DNA from: JBEKCP01 sp050014815
Lineage (GTDB): Bacteria > Planctomycetota > Planctomycetia > Pirellulales > Thermoguttaceae
Assembly (NCBI GenBank): GCA_050014815.1
Contig: JBEKCP010000406.1
Coordinates: 1 to 5,736, forward strand
Direction of reading: 5' to 3'
Length of the DNA stretch: 5,736 bases
The notes beneath the pieces are model-generated. The model was given only the letters and a program-made list of their open reading frames with translations, made no database searches and was not told the origin of the DNA. A program made the translations under genes and the position numbers. Positions 1 through 5,501 of the stretch are shown here, piece by piece (position 1 is the first letter of the stretch; each line of letters opens with the position of its first letter).

Positions 1-1292
1 ACTTCGCCGCCTTTCTCACCCGTAGCGGGATATTCAGCAGCCTTCACGCCTTCAGCCGGTCGGCCATCGGCTGGATGTTCCTGGCGTTGATGCTGCTCCT
101 GGCGATCGGAGGGGTTGCCCTGGTGGCGTGGCGAAGGGCCCGGCTGACGGCCGAGCGGCCGATCGGCGGCATTTGGAGCCGCGAGGGCCTGGTCCTACTC
201 GGCGTGTTCTCTCTCATCCTGCTCACGGCGGCGACCCTGGCAGGCACGCTGATCGTGCCCCTGGCGAGCATTCTCCGCGGCCCGTCGATCGTCCTGGGGG
301 CGGGTTTCTACAACAACGTCTTGATGCCCGTCGCCGTGGTCTTGCTGGGCGCGGTTGCGGCGACACCGCTGTGCCGGTGGCGGGCCTCCCCGACGGCCGT
401 CCAAAAGAGGTTCCTGGCAATCGCCGGCGCCGCCGGAGGAATTGCCGCGGCGGCGGCCTTCCTGCTCGGCCCGCGGCACCCCCTGATCCTGGTCGTTGCA
501 GGGCTGGCGGCTGCGGCCGCCGCGGCGACAGCGGCGGCATGGATCGGCATTCACCGCAGAGAGGAAAAAGGGGACAGTCCCCATTTGCCGGAACGGCCCG
601 GAGGGTGCTTCGCACAAATGGGGACTGTCCCCTTTTTCCGGCTGGCATGGATCGGCACGGGCCGCAGGCAGTACGGCCCGTTGGTGGTCCACCTGGGGTT
701 CGTCGCGCTGGCGATCGGCGTGGCCGGTTCTTCGCTTGGCGCACGATCTCACGAGGCGGCCTTGGGGCGGGGTGACGTGCTCCAATGGGACAACTGCTCG
801 ATTCGTTGCCTCGACTTCCAACAACGCGATCTGCCGGACAAGTCGATCCTGGAGGCGCAACTGGAGGTGTCCGAGGGCGGCACCGAGCCCTATCTCCTGG
901 CGCCCGCCGTGTACCTGCACCGGCCGCAGAACGAGTGGAGCACGCACGTCGCCATCCACTCCCGCTGGAGCGGCGACTTCTACGTGATGCTTCGCAGCCA
1001 GGCCGATCCTACCGACCATGCCGACCATGCCGACCATGCTGCGCATGGTGCGCATGGTGCGCATGGTGCCCGCGGCGCCCCCGCCAAGGTCGGTTTGACG
1101 TTCCAGCGGAACCCCATGGTACGGTGGATGTGGGCCTCGGTGTGGATTGCCGCGGCCGGCGCCGGTATGGGGCTGTGGCCGAGCCGGCGGCGCGGCCGCC
1201 GCGTGTCGGAGGGATCGCCCGGCGCGACGACGGCGATCCGGGGACCGCACTGGTTCGCCGCGAAGCTCTCGGGGAGTCGTACTCGTGGCTGA
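1..1292 (+). CDS. ccmF: Cytochrome c heme lyase subunit CcmF, C-terminal part (5' end outside window)
   Basis: CcmF is a polytopic membrane protein that, in System I maturation, accepts heme from holo-CcmE and helps attach it to apocytochrome c at the outer face of the membrane. The reading frame is open from base 3 and gives about 429 residues; the family is usually about 650, so the N-terminus and the WWD loop lie upstream. Recognisable are LTRSG-x-FSSLHAF (visible residues 5-17, His15 matching the conserved outer-face heme histidine), SREGLVLL and GTLIVPL (63-87), FYNNVLMP (103-110), RRQYGPLVVHLGF (221-233, His230 in the transmembrane heme-histidine position), the periplasmic THVAIHS (314-320) and NPMVRWMW (370-377) before the last helix. 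About seven membrane segments are visible. Two oddities are a palindromic repeat read in frame (residues about 183-214) and a histidine-rich tandem repeat (338-354). After the last helix there is an Arg/Ser-rich tail of about 35 residues. The stop overlaps the ccmA start by 8 bases. Family assignment is secure; effects of the insertions are unknown. Confidence 0.93.
   Translation, partial: FAAFLTRSGIFSSLHAFSRSAIGWMFLALMLLLAIGGVALVAWRRARLTAERPIGGIWSREGLVLLGVFSLILLTAATLAGTLIVPLASILRGPSIVLGAGFYNNVLMPVAVVLLGAVAATPLCRWRASPTAVQKRFLAIAGAAGGIAAAAAFLLGPRHPLILVVAGLAAAAAAATAAAWIGIHRREEKGDSPHLPERPGGCFAQMGTVPFFRLAWIGTGRRQYGPLVVHLGFVALAIGVAGSSLGARSHEAALGRGDVLQWDNCSIRCLDFQQRDLPDKSILEAQLEVSEGGTEPYLLAPAVYLHRPQNEWSTHVAIHSRWSGDFYVMLRSQADPTDHADHADHAAHGAHGAHGARGAPAKVGLTFQRNPMVRWMWASVWIAAAGAGMGLWPSRRRGRRVSEGSPGATTAIRGPHWFAAKLSGSRTRG
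536..657. repeat. Palindromic element inserted in frame in ccmF, with 14-bp flanking direct repeats
   Basis: Bases 563-587 and 615-639 form a perfect 25-bp inverted repeat around a 27-base loop. Each arm itself contains the near-palindrome GGGGACAGTCCCC. The unit is flanked by identical direct repeats GGCATGGATCGGCA at 536-549 and 644-657, exactly 108 bases apart, so the insertion plus duplication adds 36 codons without a stop or frameshift. The peptide AWIG occurs on both sides. The inserted part reads as a hydrophilic loop containing EEKGDSPH and QMGTVPFF. The arm sequence resembles the GGGGAC-type REP palindromes that are dispersed in many genomes and often mobilised by RAYT (REP-associated tyrosine) transposases; that link is from memory. 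No transposase is present here. Confidence 0.88.
1012..1065 (+). repeat. 9-bp tandem repeat encoding a histidine-rich stretch in ccmF
   Basis: Six consecutive 9-bp units lie here: three copies of CCGACCATG, one CTGCGCATG and two GTGCGCATG. A diverged seventh unit, GTGCCCGCG, follows. They are in the ccmF frame and encode DHA repeated three times, then AHG-type triplets, giving six histidines at every third position. The tract lies in the extramembrane domain just before the last membrane helix, between the conserved DFYVML and RNPMVRW blocks, where typical CcmF proteins have only a short linker. The two-stage pattern (DHA units, then AHG units) suggests successive slippage or unequal crossover. 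Confidence 0.88.
1271..1276 (+). promoter_or_regulatory. Ribosome binding site for ccmA
   Basis: GGGGAG lies 8 bases before a GTG codon at 1285, inside the 3' end of ccmF. This supports GTG 1285 as the ccmA start over any in-frame codon farther upstream, because the upstream in-frame peptide is Arg/Ala/Pro-rich and bears no ABC-transporter similarity. Confidence 0.6.
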
Positions 1293-2109
1293 TCGAACCC
1301 CTGCCATCCTGGTCCGCGGATTGTCCAAGAGCTTCGGCCGGCACGCGGTCCTTGACCGGATTGACTGGCAGGTGGCCGAGGGCCAGTGCGTCGTCGTGAC
1401 CGGGGCCAACGGGTCGGGGAAGAGCACGCTGCTGGGGTGCCTTGCCTCGTTGGTTCGCCCCACGTCGGGAGAAGTGCGGTGGTTCGGACGCCCGGCGGCC
1501 GGCGACCCGGCGGCGCGGCGGCTCCTGGGCATGGTCGCCCACGAGAACCGGTTGTATCCCCATCTGACCTTGCGGGAAAACCTGGTCTTCGCCGCCCGCA
1601 TGTACGACGCGCCGGGGCCGCACCGCCGAGCCGACCAACGGCTCCAGGACGCCGGCCTCGCCAGACACGCCGATCGCATGCCGCCCACGCTCTCCAAGGG
1701 GATGCGGCAGCGGGCAGCCGTCGCCAGGGCCCTGATCCACGATCCGCCGATCTTGCTCCTCGACGAGCCGCTCGCCGGCCTCGACGCCCAGGGGACCGAC
1801 TGGCTCCTCGGCTGTCTCTTGGACTTGCGGGCGCGGGGGCGGACCCTCTGCCTGGTCCTCCATGACGAAGCGAAAGCCGCGCGGCTGGCCCATACGATCG
1901 TCGAGTTGCGCTCCGGGCGACTGGAGCCGCGCGGGGACTGGGAGAATGTCCCCTCTCCCTCCGGGAGAGGGGCAGGGGGTGAGGGTATCGCGGCCCGTCT
2001 GACAAGAAACGCGTGCATTCCAGCTACCCGCCCTCACCCTAGCCCTCTCCCGGAGGGAGAGGGGACCGGGCACATTGTCCCTTTCAGCGACGCGGCCCGT
2101 GCGGCATGA
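1285..2109 (+). CDS. ccmA: Heme-exporter ABC ATPase CcmA with repeat-derived C-terminal tail
   Basis: CcmA is the cytoplasmic ATPase that works with CcmB and CcmC; ATP hydrolysis releases holo-CcmE from the CcmC-heme complex. With the GTG start the product is 274 residues. Visible motifs are Walker A GANGSGKST (40-48), AHENRLYPHLTLRENL (85-100, the Q-loop region, with Glu where ABC proteins often have Gln, as in some CcmA relatives), the signature LSKGMRQR (136-143), Walker B ILLLDEP (156-162), the D-loop AGLD (164-167) and the H-loop His193 in VLHDEA. The ATPase core ends near residue 214. The remaining 60 or so residues contain PSPSGRGAGGEG and HPSPLPEGEG, which are translations of an inverted repeat rather than family sequence. 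Usual CcmA length is about 200-240. The gene overlaps ccmF by 8 bases and ccmB by 4 (ATGA), which implies translational coupling. The core is an intact, probably functional ATPase. Confidence 0.93.
   Translation: MADRTPAILVRGLSKSFGRHAVLDRIDWQVAEGQCVVVTGANGSGKSTLLGCLASLVRPTSGEVRWFGRPAAGDPAARRLLGMVAHENRLYPHLTLRENLVFAARMYDAPGPHRRADQRLQDAGLARHADRMPPTLSKGMRQRAAVARALIHDPPILLLDEPLAGLDAQGTDWLLGCLLDLRARGRTLCLVLHDEAKAARLAHTIVELRSGRLEPRGDWENVPSPSGRGAGGEGIAARLTRNACIPATRPHPSPLPEGEGTGHIVPFSDAARAA
1948..2066. repeat. Inverted REP-like repeat pair inside the 3' end of ccmA
   Basis: The left arm (1948-1985) begins GTCCCCTCTCCCTCCGGGAG. The right arm (2031-2066) is its reverse complement for the outer 24 bases, after which the arms differ slightly (GCAGGGGGTGAGGG against CTAGGGTGAGGG). 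Each arm also contains a small hairpin, CTCCC-TCC-GGGAG or its complement. The spacer 1986-2030 is unique. This CCCTCACCCTAGCCCTCTCCC-type palindrome is widely dispersed in bacterial genomes (from memory). Here both copies are translated as the tail of CcmA. The strong hairpin lies just before the ccmB start and could affect transcript stability or coupling; that is inference. Confidence 0.85.
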
Positions 2110-2795
2110 CTCCAGGTGTCCCGATGACAGCGAAACTCTGGTGGATCATCTCGAAAGACCTGGTTTCCGAGTGCCGGTCGCGGCGCGTCTGGCCCGCAAT
2201 GCTCCTGTTGGGCATCGTCGTCGCCTTGACGTTTGCCGGCCAGATGGACCTCCCCGCCACCGAACGGCGCCGCGTGGCCGGCGGAATGCTCTGGCTGGCG
2301 ATCTTTTTCGCGGGCATGCTGGCGCTGGACCGCAGCTTCGCCTCGGAGCGCGAGGACGGCTGCTGGGAGGGCCTGCGGCTGTACCCCTTTTCGACCGGCA
2401 CGCTTTACCTGGCGAAGCTGGCCGTGAACATCGTCGCGATGGCCGCCCTCCAGTGCGTGCTCATCCCGCTCTTCGTCGTGCTCTCGGACGTGCCGCTCCT
2501 GGCGCACCCGGCGGCGGCGGTCCTCGTGGCCCTGCTGGGAAACCTTGCCCTGTCGGCCGTGGGCACGCTCCTGAGCGCGCTCGGCGCGGGCATCCGGCAA
2601 AGCGCCTACCTCCTGCCGCTGCTGGTCCTGCCGATGGCCGTGCCGGCCGTGCTCGCCGCCGCGGAGGCCACGCGGCTGGCGGCGGAGGGCGATTTCGGCC
2701 CCGACTGGTGGCGATGGATCCAACTGCTCGCCGCCTTCGCCGTCCTCTTCATCACGCTGGGAATGGTCCTTTTCGATTTCGTCCTCGAGGATTGA
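2106..2795 (+). CDS. ccmB: Heme-exporter membrane subunit CcmB
   Basis: CcmB is the integral membrane partner of CcmA in the CcmABCD complex that loads and releases CcmE. The product is 229 residues, close to the family length of about 220, with six predicted membrane segments near 28-46, 60-76, 102-126, 135-160, 167-188 and 203-226. Family blocks are visible: KDLVSECRSRR (17-27), LWLAIFFAGMLALDRSFASE (62-81), EGLRLYPFS followed by LYLAKLAVN (88-108), and LLPLLVLPMAVPAVLAAAEA (169-188). The ATG at 2106 overlaps the ccmA stop as ATGA. An alternative ATG at 2124 has AGGTG 5 bases upstream and would remove six residues lacking family similarity; both starts are plausible. ccmC begins 4 bases after the stop. 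Confidence 0.93.
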   Translation: MTPGVPMTAKLWWIISKDLVSECRSRRVWPAMLLLGIVVALTFAGQMDLPATERRRVAGGMLWLAIFFAGMLALDRSFASEREDGCWEGLRLYPFSTGTLYLAKLAVNIVAMAALQCVLIPLFVVLSDVPLLAHPAAAVLVALLGNLALSAVGTLLSALGAGIRQSAYLLPLLVLPMAVPAVLAAAEATRLAAEGDFGPDWWRWIQLLAAFAVLFITLGMVLFDFVLED

Positions 2796-2799
2796 AACC

Positions 2800-3363
2800 A
2801 TGGCCGACGCATACCGGATCGTCTTCATCCACGTGGCCGTGGCATGGATCGGCCTTGCGGGGCTCCTCCTGACGGCCGCCGCCGGCGCCATGTATCTCCT
2901 GCGGCGAAACCTCGCCTGGGACCACTGGGCCCAAGCGGCCGCCGAGCTGGGCTGGCTCGGCTGTACCCTCACGCTGGTCACGGGCTCGCTCTGGGCCCAC
3001 GCCGCTTGGAACGCCTGGTGGACGTGGGACCCCAGGCTGACGACCGCCTTCATCCTCTGGACCATCTACTCCGGCTGGCTCCTGCTCCGCCGCGGCGTGG
3101 ATGATCCCCATCGCCGGGCGCGGCTGGGGGCCGTGTTGGCCATCGCCGGCGTCGTCGATATCCCCCTGGTGCTCCTGGCCACGCGGTGGCTTCGCGGCAT
3201 GCACCCCGTCGCGCCGGCCATGGAGCCGTGGATGCACGCGGCCCTCCTGGCGAGCGTCTGCGGGATGACCGCCTTGTTCGCTGTGCTCCTAGTGCTCCGC
3301 CGCACCCAACTGGGGCTGGAAAGCCTTGTCGAGGAACTCGAACCCCCGGACAACGAGGAATAA
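2800..3363 (+). CDS. ccmC: Heme-handling protein CcmC
   Basis: CcmC is a WWD-domain membrane protein that holds heme at the outer face and promotes its covalent attachment to CcmE. The product is 187 residues with about six membrane helices, somewhat shorter than the roughly 240-residue enterobacterial protein. The tryptophan-rich motif is intact as WNAWWTWDPRLT (70-81). The two histidines expected to be axial heme ligands are visible: His11 in FIHVAVAW and His135 in GMHPVAPAM, each at a predicted helix end on either side of the WWD loop. The C-terminus is an acidic tail, EELEPPDNEE. The start is supported by GAGGA at 2787-2791, 8 bases upstream inside the end of ccmB. CcsA/ResC and CcmF share the WWD motif, but the small size and the position after ccmAB favour CcmC. 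Confidence 0.93.
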   Translation: MADAYRIVFIHVAVAWIGLAGLLLTAAAGAMYLLRRNLAWDHWAQAAAELGWLGCTLTLVTGSLWAHAAWNAWWTWDPRLTTAFILWTIYSGWLLLRRGVDDPHRRARLGAVLAIAGVVDIPLVLLATRWLRGMHPVAPAMEPWMHAALLASVCGMTALFAVLLVLRRTQLGLESLVEELEPPDNEE

Positions 3364-3366
3364 GCC

Positions 3367-3528
3367 ATGCTCGCCCTGTTGATCGCGTACCTGGCTGTCT
3401 GGATCGGGACGCTCTTGTACGTCCTGCGTCTTGCCGCCGCTCAGCGCCGCCTCCAGCGGGCCCTGGCCGCGCTCCAGCGGCCCGCCGACCCGCTGACCCA
3501 AGAAGCACCCACGTCCAAGGCAGCCTGA
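3367..3528 (+). CDS. ccmD: Small membrane protein of the CcmD family
   Basis: This is a 53-residue reading frame starting at ATG 3367, with GAGGAA at 3355-3360 overlapping the end of ccmC. The product has one hydrophobic helix, AYLAVWIGTLLYVLRL (7-22), followed by a basic amphipathic stretch AAAQRRLQRALAALQR (23-38) and a polar tail. That layout, together with a Tyr near the start of the helix, fits the CcmD family. CcmD is a short single-pass protein that stabilises the CcmABC complex and is needed to release holo-CcmE. The position directly after ccmC is the usual one for ccmD. It begins 3 bases after the ccmC stop and ends 1 base before the next start. Sequence conservation in CcmD is weak, so context carries much of the call. 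Confidence 0.8.
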   Translation: MLALLIAYLAVWIGTLLYVLRLAAAQRRLQRALAALQRPADPLTQEAPTSKAA

Positions 3529-3529
3529 G

Positions 3530-4492
3530 ATGATCGCCCACGCCCTGCTCCTGATCGCCGCCCTCCCGGGCCTGCCGAACAACCCCGGCACGATCCGCGG
3601 GACGGTGGTCAACGCCTCGGCCGCCACGTCCTCGCCCTGCCAAGCCACGGTCGTCTTGCGGGTCTACTCGGGCGGTCAACTCGTCCCGCTTTCTGAGACG
3701 CAGAGCGATGCCCGGGGGCAGTTCCGCTTCGATCGCTTGCCGATTGGCGTGATCTACAGCTATGCGGTCGGGGCCAGTCGAGACGGCGTCCACTATCCCG
3801 GGCCGCGCATTGTGCTGACGGACGAGCAGCCCGAGGCCGCCGTGCAACTCTCCGTCTGCGATGCCGTAACAGGGCCCAATCCGCTGGTGATCCGCCGCCT
3901 GGAGATTGCGATCGTGCCGGAGCCGGGCTCGTTGGCCGTCACCGAGTCGATGCTGGTCGAGAACCCCTCCACCACCTGTTACGTGGGCGAGCCGCCGCCG
4001 GAGGGCGGCGAGCCGGCGACGCTCGCCTTGGGCATCCCCTCCGATTTCGAGCGGACCACGTTCCAGGACGAGTTCCATGGCCGGCGGTTCTCGCTTGCGG
4101 GCGGCCGGGTGGTGACGAGCATTCCCTGGCCGCCCGGCCGGCGCGAGATCAAGTACACCTATGTGCTCCGCAACAACCAGGCCTATCGCTGCTGGGAGCG
4201 GCCGCTCGACCTGCCCTGCTCGCAAGTGCGGGTCCGCGTCCGCACGCCCCTGGGCGGCGAGGTCCGCTCGAATCTGCCCTGGCTGCCCGCCGATCGCGAC
4301 GGGGAAATCCTCTTCGAGTCGGACGGCCAGACCATGCCGGCCGGCTACGTCCTCCGCGTCGAGCTGGGCCGCCTGCCGCTGGTCTGGATGGACTACGCAA
4401 GGCCGCTGGCCGTCGTGACCCTGTTGGGTCTGATCGCCGGGACAAGTTGCGTCCTCGTCTGGCGCCGCCGCAAGCCTGCGGCAAATCTCTAA
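3530..4492 (+). CDS. Unrecognised envelope protein with beta-sandwich-like domain and C-terminal anchor
   Basis: The product is 320 residues. The N-terminus (MIAHALLLIAALPG) is hydrophobic and looks like a short signal peptide. Residues 21-115 resemble a carboxypeptidase-regulatory-like / Cna-B-type beta-sandwich: GTIRGTVVN, then VVLRVY, then SDARGQFRFDRLPIGVIYSY. Residues 120-285 look beta-rich, with no motif I can name. A single helix (about 291-311, AVVTLLGLIAGTSCVLVW) precedes a basic RRRK tail, suggesting an outward-facing domain with a short cytoplasmic end. Five cysteines (37, 110, 150, 221, 230) would be outside the membrane, and one (307) is in the helix. There is no CXXCH heme site and no thioredoxin CXXC. 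It starts 1 base after ccmD, with only a weak AAGG-type binding site, so it is likely co-transcribed with the ccm genes. A role in cytochrome maturation or heme transfer is inference from position only. Confidence 0.82.
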   Translation: MIAHALLLIAALPGLPNNPGTIRGTVVNASAATSSPCQATVVLRVYSGGQLVPLSETQSDARGQFRFDRLPIGVIYSYAVGASRDGVHYPGPRIVLTDEQPEAAVQLSVCDAVTGPNPLVIRRLEIAIVPEPGSLAVTESMLVENPSTTCYVGEPPPEGGEPATLALGIPSDFERTTFQDEFHGRRFSLAGGRVVTSIPWPPGRREIKYTYVLRNNQAYRCWERPLDLPCSQVRVRVRTPLGGEVRSNLPWLPADRDGEILFESDGQTMPAGYVLRVELGRLPLVWMDYARPLAVVTLLGLIAGTSCVLVWRRRKPAANL

Positions 4493-4512
4493 CCCGTACT
4501 ATTCACGGGCAG

Positions 4513-4569
4513 ACACTAGCCCGAAGCGCAAGCGAGGGATTGGCGACGAGCTGCCCTCGCTCGCGCGTC
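4513..4569. repeat. Planctomycete-type palindromic repeat between convergent genes
   Basis: The left arm at 4513-4538 contains GCCCGAAGCGCAAGCGAGGG. A partial complementary arm, CCCTCGCTCGCGCGTC, lies at 4554-4569, with the loop between. The outer part of the right arm has decayed. The repeat fills the 78-base gap between the stop of the envelope protein gene (4492) and the stop of the minus-strand gene (4571). The hairpin could act as a bidirectional transcription end, although no clear T-run follows on either strand. It is the same family as the repeat at 5402-5468. Confidence 0.8.
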
Positions 4570-4570
4570 T

Positions 4571-5146
4571 TCATCGTTCTAATTTGAGTCCGGTGTGCTT
4601 GCGTTCTTCCTCCGAAATGCTCGGCAAAATATCGTCAGCCGTAAAGGGGATGCCATCCCGGCCAACCGAACGCAAGAAGTAGGACGTCCCTGACGGATCC
4701 AGCTCATAGTAGAAATATGGATCGTTAGTGCCTTTGCGCTCGATGAAAGTTGGATCAAAGACGGTTGGCAACTTATTGGGGTCTTTGGTGTCCAAATCCC
4801 GAAGGCTGCTCGGATAATGGCCGTGCTGGAGCTTGTAATACTCCACCTCTTTCACCGCGCCGTTGAGCATCGTCACTGCCATTTGAGCGCGCAGCTTGTC
4901 ATAGACGCCGCCGCGCTGGCAGAAGCCGAAATAGAACAAAGCACCGTACACGGCGATGGTAAACAGGATGCCTCCAATGCCAAGGATCATGAGAGACGGC
5001 ACACGCCGGAGGATGCCCCAAACAATGGCGATAATGCCGAAAACAACGCCGATAAGCGGGATAAAGGACGCGCCCCCGATAGCGTATGCCAGACACCCCG
5101 CCGTCCGCTTCACGGGTGGAGGAGGAGAAGATAGCTCAGTGCTCAT
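4571..5146 (-). CDS. Two-helix membrane protein with GspG-like (pseudopilin) C-terminal domain
   Basis: I choose the ATG at 5146 (191 residues) because GGAGGA lies just upstream. The frame is open to 5326, but the extra 60 residues are largely encoded by a repeat and by the likely promoter. The cytoplasmic start is proline-rich (SSPPPPVKR). Two helices follow, about 23-46 and 51-74, separated by RRVPS, an arrangement like DUF4190-type small membrane domains. Residues about 83-175 resemble the C-terminal domain of type II secretion pseudopilin GspG: an amphipathic helix (AVTMLNGAVKEVEYYKLQHG), YPSSLRDLDTKDP, PYFYYELDPSGTSYFLRS, and GRDGIPFTADDI (162-173), which matches the calcium-site loop of GspG. 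There is no prepilin peptidase site (G-F-T-L-x-E), so it is not itself a processed pseudopilin. Exact function is unknown. The gene is visibly AT-richer than the operon it faces, which suggests a separate history. Confidence 0.82.
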   Translation of the reverse strand: MSTELSSPPPPVKRTAGCLAYAIGGASFIPLIGVVFGIIAIVWGILRRVPSLMILGIGGILFTIAVYGALFYFGFCQRGGVYDKLRAQMAVTMLNGAVKEVEYYKLQHGHYPSSLRDLDTKDPNKLPTVFDPTFIERKGTNDPYFYYELDPSGTSYFLRSVGRDGIPFTADDILPSISEEERKHTGLKLER

Positions 5147-5150
5147 GGAA

Positions 5151-5156
5151 TCCTCC
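5151..5156 (-). promoter_or_regulatory. Strong ribosome binding site deciding the minus-strand gene start
   Basis: On the minus strand GGAGGA lies 4 bases before the ATG at 5146-5144. Another in-frame ATG at 5158-5156 overlaps this motif and has no comparable site of its own, so 5146 is preferred. Confidence 0.65.
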
Positions 5157-5203
5157 ATGCCAAACAGGTATTCGACCGCCGTAGTGTGGCAAGACTTCGC
5201 CGT

Positions 5204-5232
5204 ATTTTTGCAGCCAACTATGGCGTTGTCAA
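5204..5232 (-). promoter_or_regulatory. Candidate sigma-70-like promoter for the minus-strand membrane protein
   Basis: On the minus strand a perfect TTGACA (5232-5227) is followed, after 17 bases, by AAAAAT (5209-5204), which matches TATAAT at four of six positions. Initiation would fall near 5197, giving a leader of about 50 bases before the ATG at 5146. This agrees with the ribosome-binding-site choice of start. The -10 box is weak, so the call is tentative. Confidence 0.35.
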
Positions 5233-5252
5233 CCATCGCATTCCCCTCTGTT

Positions 5253-5312
5253 CCCCTCACCCCCCGGCCACTCACCCCCAACCAACCTTCGGGCGCTGCC
5301 CGGAGAGAGGAG
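5253..5312. repeat. Degenerate CCCTCACCC-type palindromic repeat
   Basis: This stretch starts CCCCTCACCCCCCGGCC, continues with CTCACCCCCAACC, then forms a small hairpin, CGGGC-GCT-GCCCG (5290-5302), ending GAGAGAGGAG. The pattern resembles a decayed relative of the CCCTCACCC repeat in ccmA. On the minus strand it is open in the frame of the 4571-5146 gene and would encode APEGWLGVSGRGVRG, which looks like spurious repeat translation. Confidence 0.5.
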
Positions 5313-5363
5313 TAATTGACTGACAACCGCTTGCCTCCCCCCTGGCGTTCAATTCCATTCCCG

Positions 5364-5372
5364 TGGTATAGT
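5364..5372 (+). promoter_or_regulatory. Candidate extended -10 promoter upstream of the Type IIL-like gene
   Basis: TGG directly followed by TATAGT forms an extended -10 element (TGn-TATAGT). No good -35 is present at 17 bases (GGCGTT). It lies about 130 bases before the ATG at 5502, with the repeat hairpin 5402-5468 in the predicted leader. The assignment is weak. Confidence 0.3.
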
Positions 5373-5401
5373 GCTGGAAAATGAGGGAGCGAGCGTGTTC
5401 G

Positions 5402-5468
5402 ACACTAGCCCGACGCGCAAGCGAGGGTAACTTATTGTCACTCCCTCGCTTGCGCTTCGGGCTGGTGT
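5402..5468. repeat. Planctomycete-type palindromic repeat, complete hairpin
   Basis: The left arm 5402-5427 (core GCCCGACGCGCAAGCGAGGG) pairs with the right arm 5443-5468 at 24 of 26 positions, with a 15-base loop. The left arm is a near-identical, same-orientation copy of the one at 4513-4538 (one difference in 26). The minus-strand translation gives ARSASEG, a peptide I know from spurious planctomycete gene calls. The stretch 5147-5501, between the two divergent genes, otherwise holds only the promoters and the repeat at 5253 already listed. Confidence 0.85.
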
Positions 5469-5501
5469 TTGCCCATGAACATCTCGGCCTAGGGCTCCTC
5501 G

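Noticed and set aside
1012..1065. Possible CRISPR-like or regulatory direct repeats
   Set aside because: The units are 9 bp, contiguous and without spacers, and are in frame within ccmF; this is a coding minisatellite.
195..2018. Very long minus-strand open frame (607 codons) and several other long antisense frames over the ccm genes
   Set aside because: The peptides are Arg/Pro/Ala-rich low-complexity without any family motif. They lie opposite well-supported ccm genes and are typical of high-GC antisense frames.
3367..3528. Non-coding gap between ccmC and the next gene
   Set aside because: An ATG frame with a good ribosome binding site, one helix and exact packing between neighbours fits a CcmD-family gene better.
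3530..4492. Assignment as CcmE, CcmH or an apocytochrome
   Set aside because: There is no CcmE HxxxY heme-attachment motif in context, no LRCxxC motif of CcmH and no CXXCH heme site; the length and anchor position also differ.
4513..4569. Classical rho-independent terminator between the convergent genes
   Set aside because: The hairpin is present but there is no T-run after it on either strand. I list it only as a repeat that may serve this role.
5147..5326. N-terminal 60-codon extension of the minus-strand membrane protein
   Set aside because: Its start region overlaps a degenerate repeat and a TTGACA promoter candidate, and the ATG at 5146 has a strong ribosome binding site.
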